Origin: Marinobacterium sediminicola
GTDB taxonomy: Bacteria; Pseudomonadota; Gammaproteobacteria; Pseudomonadales; Balneatricaceae
DNA length: 64,000 nt
Assembly: GCF_022343685.1 (NCBI RefSeq)
Contig: NZ_CP092123.1
Location: 1,240,001-1,304,000, forward strand
Reading direction: 5' to 3'
Below are positions 50,663-59,165 of this stretch, piece by piece. The translations under genes and the position numbers were made by a program. Within the stretch, counting starts at the first letter, position 1; each line of letters opens with the position of its first letter. A model generated the notes under the pieces. It ran no database searches, was not told the origin of the DNA, and saw only the letters and a program-made list of their open reading frames with translations.

Positions 50663-53600
50663 GTTTCTCCAACTTCTTCATCCGTCGACCGATTTTCGCA
50701 ACGGTAATCGCGATTATTCTGACTCTGGTCGGCATTGTCAGCTTGCGTGTGCTGCCGATCGAGCAGTATCCCAGTGTTGTGCCCCCAAGTGTATCGGTTA
50801 AGGCGCGTTTCCCGGGTGCCAATGCTGAAACCGTCGCACAGACGGTGGCAGCCCCGCTGGCAGAGGCAATCAACGGCGTCGAAAACATGTTGTATATGAC
50901 CTCGACCAGCGCCGACAACGGTCTAATGAACCTTGAAGTGGCCTTCGATATTGGCACGAACGGTGATACCAACACTATTAACGTGAACAACCGTGTACAG
51001 GGCGCGTTGTCGAAGCTGCCCGAAGCCGTTCAGGCACAGGGGGTTACCGTTGAACTGCGTTCCAGCTCCATTCTGGTACTGATGGCGTTGATTTCGCCGG
51101 AAGGTGATTACGACAACATCTACATGCAGAACTATGCCACCCTCAATGTTCTTGATGAGCTGCGCCAGCTGCCGGGTGTCGGTGCGGCCGAGGTGCTGGG
51201 GGGCGGCGAGTTTGCCATGCGTGTCTGGATGGATCCTGAAAAGCTGGCGCAATACGACCTGACGCCGACTGAAGTGGCGCGAGCCATTCGTGCGCAGAAC
51301 ACGGAAGTACCGGCAGGCAGTTTGGCCGGAACTCCGCAGAGCGATCCCCGTGCCTACACCTATACGGTCACCGCCGGTGGGCGCTTGTCCAGTGCTGATG
51401 ATTTTCGCAATATTTTCCTGAGAACCAATGCGGACGGTTCTGCGCTGCTGCTGAAGGATGTGGCCCGCATCGAACTGGGGGCGTCTTTCTACGGGATCGA
51501 TGCCCGTCTCGACAGCGCCAGTATGACCCCGATCGTCATCAACCAGCAGCCGGGAGCGAATGCCCTCGAAACCGCGGATGCGGTCAAGCGCAAGATGGCT
51601 GAGCTGGCCGATCGCTTCCCGCCGGGGCTGGAGTTTGTTGTCCCCTATGACACCACACTGTTTATCACTGAGTCGGTCGATACTGTGGTGAAGACCTTCA
51701 TTGAGGCCTTCCTGATTGTGGGTGTCATTCTGTATGTGTTTCTGCAGAACTGGCGTTTTACCGTAATCGCCATGTCGGTGGTGCCCGTGTCGGTGGTTGC
51801 GACCTTTGCCGGCTTCTATCTGTTCGATTTCTCGCTCAACCTGCTAACGCTGTTTGCCTTGGTACTGTCGATAGGCATCGTCGTGGATGACGCCATTCTG
51901 GTGGTTGAGAATGTTGAGCGTGTGCTGGGTGATGATCCCAATATCAGTGTGCGAGAAGCTACAGTCAGAGCCATGAAAGAAGTGGGTGGCCCGGTCATCG
52001 CAACCTCGCTGATCATGGCCGCCGTCTTTATCCCGGTGGCGTTTCTCGGTGGCTTTACGGGTCAGATCTATAAACAGTTTGCCCTCACCGTCGCCATATC
52101 GGTCGGTTTCTCGGCACTGATGGCGCTGACATTTACACCGGCGTTGTCGGCGGTGTTCATCAAGCATCACAAGTCGGGCAACAAGGCAAATGGCTTCCTG
52201 CGTGCCCTTCATGCACCTTTGCGGCTGTTTGATCAGGGCTTTAATGTTGTTACCGAATTCTATACTCGGCTCGTCGATATTCTGGTGCGTCGCTGGGTTT
52301 TGGCATTGCTGTTGACGGCAGGATTCAGCGCAGGCTCCTGGTGGATGTACCAGAGCACGCCAACGACGCTGGTGCCCCAGACCGATCAAGGGATCATTCT
52401 GGCCAGCATCTCGTTGCCTGATGCCGCTTCGCTGGATCGGACCAGTCGTTATATGGATGCAGTCAGTCAGCAGATCCAGGCGATTCCGGGTGTGGCGCAT
52501 GTGGCTGCGGTTGCGGGCTACGATATTTTGAGCAGCGCCGTGAACAATGCGCGAGGCATCATGTTCATCAGTCTGGTGCCCTGGGAACAGCGTGACTTGA
52601 CCGTGGATCAGCTCATCGGGCAGGTCATGCAGATAGGAGCGAAAACACCTGGAGGCAGTGCCATGGCGTTCAATATGCCGCCAATTCGTGGGCTGTCGAC
52701 GACCGGTGGCTTTACCGGCTATCTGCAGTCCTATGCCGGCGCTTCCTCGGAAGAACTCTACATGGCGTCACTGAAAGTGATGCAGGCTGCCAACCAGCAC
52801 CCGGCCCTGAATCGTGTATTCACGACATTCAACGTCAACGTGCCATCCTATCGCGCCAATATCGATCGCCAGAAGGCGTTGAGTTACGGCGTGGCTTTGG
52901 AAGACCTGAACGCCACCTTGTCGAATACTTTGGGCAATGGCTTCGTCAATTTCTTCAGTTACCAGAACCGAAACTTCCAGGTCTATCTGCAGAATGAGGA
53001 TGAGTATCGTCAGAAGCCGGATGACCTCAACACCATTTTCGTGCGCAGCAATAGCGGAGAACGCATTCCGCTGTCCGAGTTCGTGACCCTCGAACGCCAG
53101 ACGGGGCCAGCGGTCGTATCGCGCTTTGGGGTTTATCTTGGGGCGCAGTTCCAGGGTGGTCCGGCACAGGGGTACAGCTCGGGTCAGGCAATAGCCGCCA
53201 TGGAGGAAGTGGTTCAGCAGACACTCGGTGATGACTGGGGAATGGGCTGGACAGGGACTGCCTATCAGGAAACCACACTGGGGAATACCGCATCACTGGC
53301 TGTTGGCTTTGGCATTCTGATGATGTTCCTGATCCTTGCCGCTCAGTATGAGAGCTGGTCCTTGCCGCTGGCGGTACTGACGGCTACGCCTTTTGCCTTC
53401 TTCGGTGCCATCAGCGGTATCATGATGCGAGGCCTCGAAGTGAGTGTCTATGTGGAGATCGGTGTGCTGGTGGTAGTGGGGCTGGCGGCGAAGAATGCCA
53501 TCCTGATCGTCGAGTTTGCTGAGCTGCAACGTCGCGAGATGGGTAAGTCGATACGGGAAGCCGCGGTAACGGCCGCGAAGTTGCGATTCCGGCCGATCGT

Positions 53601-53814
53601 GATGACATCGCTGGCGTTTATTCTGGGAACGTTGCCGCTGGCATTGGCCACCGGAGCCAGTGACACCAGCAGCCATCACATCGGGACTGCAGTCTCGGTC
53701 GGAATGGCGTCAGTGGCGATCATTGGCAGCTGCTTAATACCCACCTTCTACGCCATGATTGCATCGGTTTCCGACTGGATCAGTCGCAGGCGGGGTGTGG
53801 TGGAAGCGCATTGA
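50659..53814 (+). CDS. RND efflux transporter, AcrB/MexB-like (HAE1)
   Basis: Encodes 1051 residues, the usual length, with the N-terminal FFIRRPIFATVIAIILTLVG, a proton-relay aspartate pair in the fourth helix (LSIGIVVDDAILVVENVER), and two homologous halves each with a large periplasmic loop. It exports hydrophobic drugs or solvents with proton drive. Forms a tripartite pump with the preceding adaptor. Confidence 0.95.
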   Translation: MSFSNFFIRRPIFATVIAIILTLVGIVSLRVLPIEQYPSVVPPSVSVKARFPGANAETVAQTVAAPLAEAINGVENMLYMTSTSADNGLMNLEVAFDIGTNGDTNTINVNNRVQGALSKLPEAVQAQGVTVELRSSSILVLMALISPEGDYDNIYMQNYATLNVLDELRQLPGVGAAEVLGGGEFAMRVWMDPEKLAQYDLTPTEVARAIRAQNTEVPAGSLAGTPQSDPRAYTYTVTAGGRLSSADDFRNIFLRTNADGSALLLKDVARIELGASFYGIDARLDSASMTPIVINQQPGANALETADAVKRKMAELADRFPPGLEFVVPYDTTLFITESVDTVVKTFIEAFLIVGVILYVFLQNWRFTVIAMSVVPVSVVATFAGFYLFDFSLNLLTLFALVLSIGIVVDDAILVVENVERVLGDDPNISVREATVRAMKEVGGPVIATSLIMAAVFIPVAFLGGFTGQIYKQFALTVAISVGFSALMALTFTPALSAVFIKHHKSGNKANGFLRALHAPLRLFDQGFNVVTEFYTRLVDILVRRWVLALLLTAGFSAGSWWMYQSTPTTLVPQTDQGIILASISLPDAASLDRTSRYMDAVSQQIQAIPGVAHVAAVAGYDILSSAVNNARGIMFISLVPWEQRDLTVDQLIGQVMQIGAKTPGGSAMAFNMPPIRGLSTTGGFTGYLQSYAGASSEELYMASLKVMQAANQHPALNRVFTTFNVNVPSYRANIDRQKALSYGVALEDLNATLSNTLGNGFVNFFSYQNRNFQVYLQNEDEYRQKPDDLNTIFVRSNSGERIPLSEFVTLERQTGPAVVSRFGVYLGAQFQGGPAQGYSSGQAIAAMEEVVQQTLGDDWGMGWTGTAYQETTLGNTASLAVGFGILMMFLILAAQYESWSLPLAVLTATPFAFFGAISGIMMRGLEVSVYVEIGVLVVVGLAAKNAILIVEFAELQRREMGKSIREAAVTAAKLRFRPIVMTSLAFILGTLPLALATGASDTSSHHIGTAVSVGMASVAIIGSCLIPTFYAMIASVSDWISRRRGVVEAH

Positions 53815-53829
53815 CGCGCAGAGCTTTTC

Positions 53830-53857
53830 AAGGGCCGGTGAATCATCGGCCCTTTTT
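53830..53857 (+). terminator. terminator of the RND operon
   Basis: AAGGGCCG (53830-53837) pairs with CGGCCCTT (53847-53854), and the stem ends in TTTTT. Confidence 0.88.
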
Positions 53858-53945
53858 CGTTGTATCTCGAATGCTTTCTGGCTTTAGTAGAGGGAAAGGC
53901 TGGCTGTTATTGGATATGCAGGAAGGCTGCACCAATGGCAGCAGA

Positions 53946-54557
53946 TCAGCCGCTCCTTAGCAGACTCAGCAGGTCTTCAATCATGATGGTGCCGCGAGCT
54001 TCGAGGGAGTAGCGCTCAGGATGGCGAAGCCAGGCGTAGAACAGGCCCGAAAGGGTCGCATGGAACAGATCTGCCGCGGCTTCCGGTGACAGAGTGGTCA
54101 GCTGTTGGCGCTCGGCGGCAAGCTGGAAGTACTTCAGCAGAACCTGAGAGATGTCGCCAGAGATCTCTTCCTGCATCGCTTGAGGGTCGATGTCGCTGAA
54201 AAATTCACAACGGTACATAAGGATAAAGTGCACACGTTTGTTACGCGGCAGCTCTGCTCTGGCAAAGCCTTTGATGCAGGCCTGACGAATCGCTTCCAGT
54301 GGACAGCTGTCGGCAATCGCAGAATCGACTTCATCGAACAGGTATTGAAAGGGCAGGTGGACACGGTCAAGCATGGCATGGAAAAGATCAGCCTTGTTCT
54401 TGAAGTGCCAGTAGACAGCGCCGCGTGTCATGCCGGCATGTCGGGCGATCTGCTCCAGCGAGGTGCGCGCCACACCGTGCTCCATGAACATCTCTTCGGC
54501 CGCATCAATCAGTGCTTCACGGGTTGCGGCGGCTTCAGCCTTGGTGCGTCGTGCCAT
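53946..54557 (-). CDS. TetR/AcrR-family repressor of the efflux operon
   Basis: Encodes 203 residues. The N-terminal helix-turn-helix has TSLEQIARHAGMTRGAVYWHFKNK, close to AcrR and TtgR; the rest is a ligand-binding domain. It is unusual in lying downstream of and converging with the pump genes, instead of being divergent. Operators before both the pump operon and this gene share ACATCYATACAT, so it probably controls both. Confidence 0.88.
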   Translation of the reverse strand: MARRTKAEAAATREALIDAAEEMFMEHGVARTSLEQIARHAGMTRGAVYWHFKNKADLFHAMLDRVHLPFQYLFDEVDSAIADSCPLEAIRQACIKGFARAELPRNKRVHFILMYRCEFFSDIDPQAMQEEISGDISQVLLKYFQLAAERQQLTTLSPEAAADLFHATLSGLFYAWLRHPERYSLEARGTIMIEDLLSLLRSG

Positions 54558-54619
54558 TGGTTAAGAGCCCTTAGAACTTCTGCAAAAACAGGGGTGAGTG
54601 TATCGCAATGAAGGGGGGA

Positions 54620-54649
54620 AAACATCTATACATTTTTGTCTGTATGTTT
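54620..54649. promoter_or_regulatory. second TetR-type operator, upstream of the tetR gene
   Basis: AAACATCTATACA (54620-54632) and TGTCTGTATGTTT (54637-54649) are inverted repeats, with about 10 of 14 base pairs matching. ACATCTATACAT is nearly identical to the half-site at the pump promoter. It lies 63 bases upstream of the repressor start. Nothing else is recognised in the rest of 54558-54823. Confidence 0.65.
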
Positions 54650-54823
54650 CTTGCGCGATGGCGGCTTTGTTGGGGCTGTTGGCTGGTTTTTCAGGCAGAG
54701 TGGGCTGTTCTGAAAACTGCATTTGATCAAGCATTACGCAAAAACCTGTGGCCTGTGGCAGTATTTAGCATCGCAGACGCCTAGAATGCTCCTCAAAATG
54801 GATTTGAAACCCTGTCAGTTGCC

Positions 54824-55507
54824 ATGTTTCGAGATTATCTTCCGTACTTTTTCGCCGTCATAATGTTAACCGCGATACCGGCTGAAGCTGAGGTGCGCAG
54901 GGTTGAACACCCGGACGGTCGGGTTGAATACACCAATATTGCCCCTCAACAAAAGGCTGAGGTGGTCAGCACCTATTACAAGTACCGTAATGCCAATGGT
55001 GTGCTGTCATTCAGTGATGAGAAGCCTGCAGGCGTTAAATATGAAGTCATACGTTTTGACTGCTTCGCCTGCACAGTCGATTCCGGTGTCAATTGGGAGA
55101 CGACCCCGCTGTTCACGGATCGCTACCGCGAAACCATAGATGACATAGCGGCACGCCATGGCGTCGATAAGGCACTGGTGCGTGCCATCATCCATGCCGA
55201 GTCAGCATTCAATGCGCAGGCGCGTTCGCGAGTCGGGGCGCAGGGCCTGATGCAACTCATGCCGCAGACCGCAACCGAGCTGGGTGTCAGTAATCCATTT
55301 GATCCTGAGCAGAATGTTGATGGTGGCGTGCGTTATCTGGCGATGCTGCTTGAGCGTTATAACAAGAATACACGGCTGGCGACGGCTGCCTATAATGCCG
55401 GTCCGGGAGCTGTGCAGGAATATGGCGGTGTTCCGCCCTATGCAGAAACCCAGGCCTATGTTAAGCGCGTGGCGATTCTGCATCGGCGTTATCAGATGGC
55501 ACAGTGA
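54824..55507 (+). CDS. secreted lytic transglycosylase with a DUF4124-like region
   Basis: Encodes 227 residues with a signal peptide. The first part (VEHPDGRVEYTNIA and YRNANGVLSFSDEKP) is DUF4124-like. The lysozyme-like domain (from about 100) has catalytic Glu in RAIIHAESAFNAQARSRVGAQGLMQL and AYNAGPGAV. It cleaves peptidoglycan in the periplasm. Confidence 0.9.
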   Translation: MFRDYLPYFFAVIMLTAIPAEAEVRRVEHPDGRVEYTNIAPQQKAEVVSTYYKYRNANGVLSFSDEKPAGVKYEVIRFDCFACTVDSGVNWETTPLFTDRYRETIDDIAARHGVDKALVRAIIHAESAFNAQARSRVGAQGLMQLMPQTATELGVSNPFDPEQNVDGGVRYLAMLLERYNKNTRLATAAYNAGPGAVQEYGGVPPYAETQAYVKRVAILHRRYQMAQ

Positions 55508-55534
55508 GTGAACGCATATCACGAGGGGGTCTGA

Positions 55535-56431
55535 ATGCAAGACAAACTGACAGGTATGCTGGCAGGTCTCGCAATTGGAGATGCAATGGGTGCCAGTGTG
55601 GAGTTCATGCCGCCCGGCAGCTTTGACCTTCTGACCGGATTTCGAGATGGAGGCCCTCATGATCTGCCGGCCGGATACTGGACTGACGATACCTCCATGG
55701 CACTGTGTACAGCATACAGCCTTCTGGATTGTCGAGGGTTTGACCCCCATGACCAAATGCAGCGATTTGTGCGTTGGTTTCGAGAAGGCTACTGCTCGTC
55801 AACAGGCCGCTGTTTCGATATCGGTCATCGTACTCGCAGTGCGCTGCTGCGTTATGAGCGCACGGCTGACCCCTTTGCCGGTGAAGAATCCTTGGATCAG
55901 GCCGGTAACGGGACCCTGATGAGGCTCGCCCCCATCGTTATCCATGCCTGGCAGAGACCTGATCTCTTGCGTCTGGCTTCAGAGCATGGGCGCCTGACCC
56001 ATGCCGATCCCCGGTGCCTGGATGCCAACAAGGCATTTGCCCTGATGCTGAAAGCGGCAATCACGGCGCATAGTCTCGCAGATGTGTGGCAAAGCCCCCT
56101 TTTGACAGAACTCTTGCCTGAGCTGGATGCCGAGGTGATTGGTGTCTGTTTGGGGTCTTTTCTGGAACGTGAGCCGCCTGCGATCCGTGCCACCGGATAT
56201 GTGATCGATTCGCTGGAAGCGGCGCTTTGGGCATTCAGTCACAGTGACAGTTTCGAGCAGGGTATGCTCAAGGCGGTCAATCTTGGGGAGGATGCCGACA
56301 CCGTGGGAGCGATCTACGGACAACTGGCAGGTGCCTACTATGGCCTGGAGGCCATTCCCTCCGAGTGGCGTCGCCAACTGTATGGGTACCAGACGTTAGT
56401 GGCACTGGCGCAACAGCTGGTGAGTGATTAA
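55535..56431 (+). CDS. ADP-ribosylglycohydrolase family protein
   Basis: Encodes 298 residues. Metal-binding motifs are GYWTDDTSMAL and LGEDADTVGAIYGQLAGAYYG, both containing paired aspartates as in DraG-type enzymes, with GNGTLMRLAP in the middle. It removes ADP-ribose from proteins or small molecules; target unknown. Confidence 0.9.
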   Translation: MQDKLTGMLAGLAIGDAMGASVEFMPPGSFDLLTGFRDGGPHDLPAGYWTDDTSMALCTAYSLLDCRGFDPHDQMQRFVRWFREGYCSSTGRCFDIGHRTRSALLRYERTADPFAGEESLDQAGNGTLMRLAPIVIHAWQRPDLLRLASEHGRLTHADPRCLDANKAFALMLKAAITAHSLADVWQSPLLTELLPELDAEVIGVCLGSFLEREPPAIRATGYVIDSLEAALWAFSHSDSFEQGMLKAVNLGEDADTVGAIYGQLAGAYYGLEAIPSEWRRQLYGYQTLVALAQQLVSD

Positions 56432-56802
56432 GTAGAACCGCTTGCGCGATCAATTTTGTAACGTTTGTTGCGATCCCTCCCGTGCTTTTTTGACCTGAAG
56501 CATCCTGAAGCACCCAGTCCCGCTATGCAGGTGGATTACCCGATCCTCATACGATAGTATCCAACGATTGTTTCAATGCGATTCGGCGTTTTTGTATCAG
56601 ATTGATAACGGAATTGAATTGAAAATCTGATAATCAGTCACTGGACTGCAACAGGGACGGCGCAGCCTCTTTTCGCAGCTACTGCTCTGAGCCGCTGCTT
56701 CTCCACATGTGTTTCAGTTGAAAGCTCATGGCCTTGAGCAGTGCCAAGTCGCGCAATAACAACAAATATGGATCCACTTTTTACAGGAAAGGTAAGAATT
56801 CA
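56432..56802. other. intergenic region before the TolC-like gene
   Basis: About 370 bases with no gene I can support. The stretch at 56545-56640 is AT-richer and probably includes the promoter of the secretion locus. AGGAAAGG at 56786-56793 is the likely ribosome-binding site of the next gene. No clear hairpin or operator seen. Confidence 0.5.
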
Positions 56803-58344
56803 ATGATTGGGAAGGCGTCAACCTTGGGACGGGTTCTGGTCCTGGCGGGTGTTACTGTCGTGTCTGGATGTGCGATTACGCCAACGGATTTCAGTGCGGC
56901 CGATATGAATCGGATCAATGCAAGTGACAGACAGCTCGCATTTGCCGAGATGGAACCGCACGGTGAACTCATTTCATTGGAGGAGGCGATTGCCCGGGCG
57001 CTCAAATACAACCTGGATCAGCGCGTACGCATGCTGGAGCAGTCTCTGGCGTCTGGTGAGCTGGAAGCCGGCAAGTACGACATGCTGCCTCGCTTGATGG
57101 CCAGCGCCGGTTATAGCTGGCGGGACAACTATGGTAGCCGCTATTCGGCGCCTTATACTGACCCGGAAAATCTGGATACTGACCTCAGTACAGTGGATGT
57201 GTCGTCTGAAAAAACACATGAAACCGCTGATCTGGTCCTGTCCTGGAATTTGCTGGACTTCGGTGCCAGTTACTACACCGCCAAGCAGAATGCCGACAAG
57301 CTTCTGATTGCCAACGAAAAACGTCGTAAGGCAATGCACACGCTGATGCAGAATGTGCGTACCGCCTACTGGCGTGCCCTGGCCGCAGAAAAACTCAGCG
57401 AACGCGTTGGTGCAACCATCCGTGATGCTGAAAAGGCGCTACAGGACTCGGTGAAGCTGGCGGATGAGCGAGTGCGTGCACCGGATGAGTCCTTGCGTTA
57501 TCAGCGTAACCTGCTGGAAAACCTGCGTCTGCTTGAAAGTGTTGAGCGTGAGCTGGCCAGTGCCCGCATTGAACTGGCTAACCTGATCGGTCTGCTGCCC
57601 GGTACCCGCTTCAAGCTTGAGGAGCCGGCAGCGCATGCCAAGCCCTTGGCGGTGGATGTTGAGCAGCTGGAAGTTCGCGCTTTGGTGCAGAACGCTGATC
57701 TGCGCGAACAGTTTTTCAATGCCCGTATCGCGGCTCAGGATACCCGTAAGGCGTTGTTGAAGTTGCTGCCGGGCATCAGTTTCGAATATGGCGGTTACTA
57801 CGATAATGACCGTTACCTGATTGATGAACAGTGGCGCGCTGCCGGCGTCAAGGTCAGTTATAACCTGTTCAACCTGATTGCCGCTCCCAGCCGCATGAAG
57901 GCAGCAGAGCGCAATGAAACCCTGGCTGAAGCTCGACGCATGGCACTGCAAATGTCTGTGCTGACACAGGTTCACCTTGCGCGCCATCAGTACAACGACT
58001 CTCTGCGCCAGTTCGGTCGTGCCGACCAGATCTATCAGGTCGATGCCCAGCTGGAAGAGGTGGTGCGCGGCCGTTTCCAGAGCAATATGGTTGGTGAGCA
58101 GGCCCGCATTTCTGCCAATGTCACCACTATTCTTAGTGAGCTGCGTCGCTATCAGGCCATGGCAAAGGTGCAGGAATCGCTCGGGCGTCTGCAGGCCAGT
58201 ATCGGTCTCGAACCTCAGCTGAACAGTCTGGATACTACCAGCCTGCATGAACTGCAGGGCCAGATCCGTGGCTGGCTGGAGCAAGATGTCTCTGAAATGG
58301 TGGCCATGGTGAATACCCCGGCCGAGGCTGAGCCGGCGCAATAA
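56803..58344 (+). CDS. TolC-family outer-membrane channel lipoprotein
   Basis: Encodes 513 residues from ATG 56803 (MIGKASTLGRVLVLAGVTVVSGC), with a lipobox ending at C23. Two TolC repeats follow, with long helices (ALKYNLDQRVRMLEQSLASGELEAGK and AEKLSERVGATIRDAEKAL). It probably forms the outer-membrane exit duct for the giant protein encoded two genes down. Confidence 0.87.
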   Translation: MIGKASTLGRVLVLAGVTVVSGCAITPTDFSAADMNRINASDRQLAFAEMEPHGELISLEEAIARALKYNLDQRVRMLEQSLASGELEAGKYDMLPRLMASAGYSWRDNYGSRYSAPYTDPENLDTDLSTVDVSSEKTHETADLVLSWNLLDFGASYYTAKQNADKLLIANEKRRKAMHTLMQNVRTAYWRALAAEKLSERVGATIRDAEKALQDSVKLADERVRAPDESLRYQRNLLENLRLLESVERELASARIELANLIGLLPGTRFKLEEPAAHAKPLAVDVEQLEVRALVQNADLREQFFNARIAAQDTRKALLKLLPGISFEYGGYYDNDRYLIDEQWRAAGVKVSYNLFNLIAAPSRMKAAERNETLAEARRMALQMSVLTQVHLARHQYNDSLRQFGRADQIYQVDAQLEEVVRGRFQSNMVGEQARISANVTTILSELRRYQAMAKVQESLGRLQASIGLEPQLNSLDTTSLHELQGQIRGWLEQDVSEMVAMVNTPAEAEPAQ

Positions 58345-58348
58345 TCTT

Positions 58349-59101
58349 ATGGCAATCAACATGCGGTTCGTGCGACTGATACTGCTGCTGGCGCTTCCGT
58401 TGCCGGCAGCAGCGCAGAGTGAATATGCGCTTGATCAGGGTGAGCTGAGGGCTCAGTTGAGCCCGGCGCGTTATGCCATGCTGTCGGCTGAACTGGGTGG
58501 CAAAATAGACCAGAGCCCTGTGCGAGAGGGGGAGCGGGTCGAACAGGGGCAGTTGCTGATCAAATTCGACTGCGCGCTTCAAGCCGCTCAGCTACAGAAG
58601 GCCCGCGCTCAACTAGCGGGGGCACTAAACACCTACAAAGGCAGTCAGCGGATGGCTGAGTTGAATGCTATCGGCAGTGTCGAGCTCAACAACAGCAAGG
58701 TTGAGGTAGACAAGGCGCGTGCTGATGTTGCCTATCTGGATGCGACCGTTCAGCGCTGTTCGCTCAAGGCGCCTTATGCCGGTGTAATCGGTGAAAAAAA
58801 GGTGCGTGAGCAGGAGTTTGTACAGGCAGGGCAACCTTTGCTTGAAATTATCGACGACAGTGCGCTGGAACTCGAATTTATCGTGCCTTCACGTTGGCTA
58901 AGCTGGCTGGTGCCCGGTTATGCCTTTGAAGTGAGTATCGAAGATACCGGCCGAACCTATCCGGTTAAGCTTGCTTATACTGCGGCAAAAGTTGACCCCC
59001 TGAGCCAGTCGGTGAAAGCGGTTGCCGTTATTGACGGTCATTATGGCGAGCTGCTGGCAGGCATGAGCGGCCGGTTGCTGCTGACGCCGCCGCAACCTTG
59101 A
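58349..59101 (+). CDS. short HlyD-like periplasmic adaptor
   Basis: Encodes 250 residues with a signal peptide ending LPAAAQS. A biotinyl-lipoyl fold is split around a short helical hairpin (VREGERVEQGQLLIKFDCAL and CSLKAPYAGVIGEKKVREQEFVQAGQPL), followed by a beta-barrel part. It is much shorter than normal HlyD and lacks a long coiled coil. It lies four bases after the TolC-like gene and probably connects that duct with an inner-membrane transporter not in this window. Confidence 0.82.
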   Translation: MAINMRFVRLILLLALPLPAAAQSEYALDQGELRAQLSPARYAMLSAELGGKIDQSPVREGERVEQGQLLIKFDCALQAAQLQKARAQLAGALNTYKGSQRMAELNAIGSVELNNSKVEVDKARADVAYLDATVQRCSLKAPYAGVIGEKKVREQEFVQAGQPLLEIIDDSALELEFIVPSRWLSWLVPGYAFEVSIEDTGRTYPVKLAYTAAKVDPLSQSVKAVAVIDGHYGELLAGMSGRLLLTPPQP

Positions 59102-59165
59102 TATCCCTATTTGAAAGATTGTTAGAAATGGCCCCGCAGTAAAGAGCCTTTCAAGGAGCAGAAAG

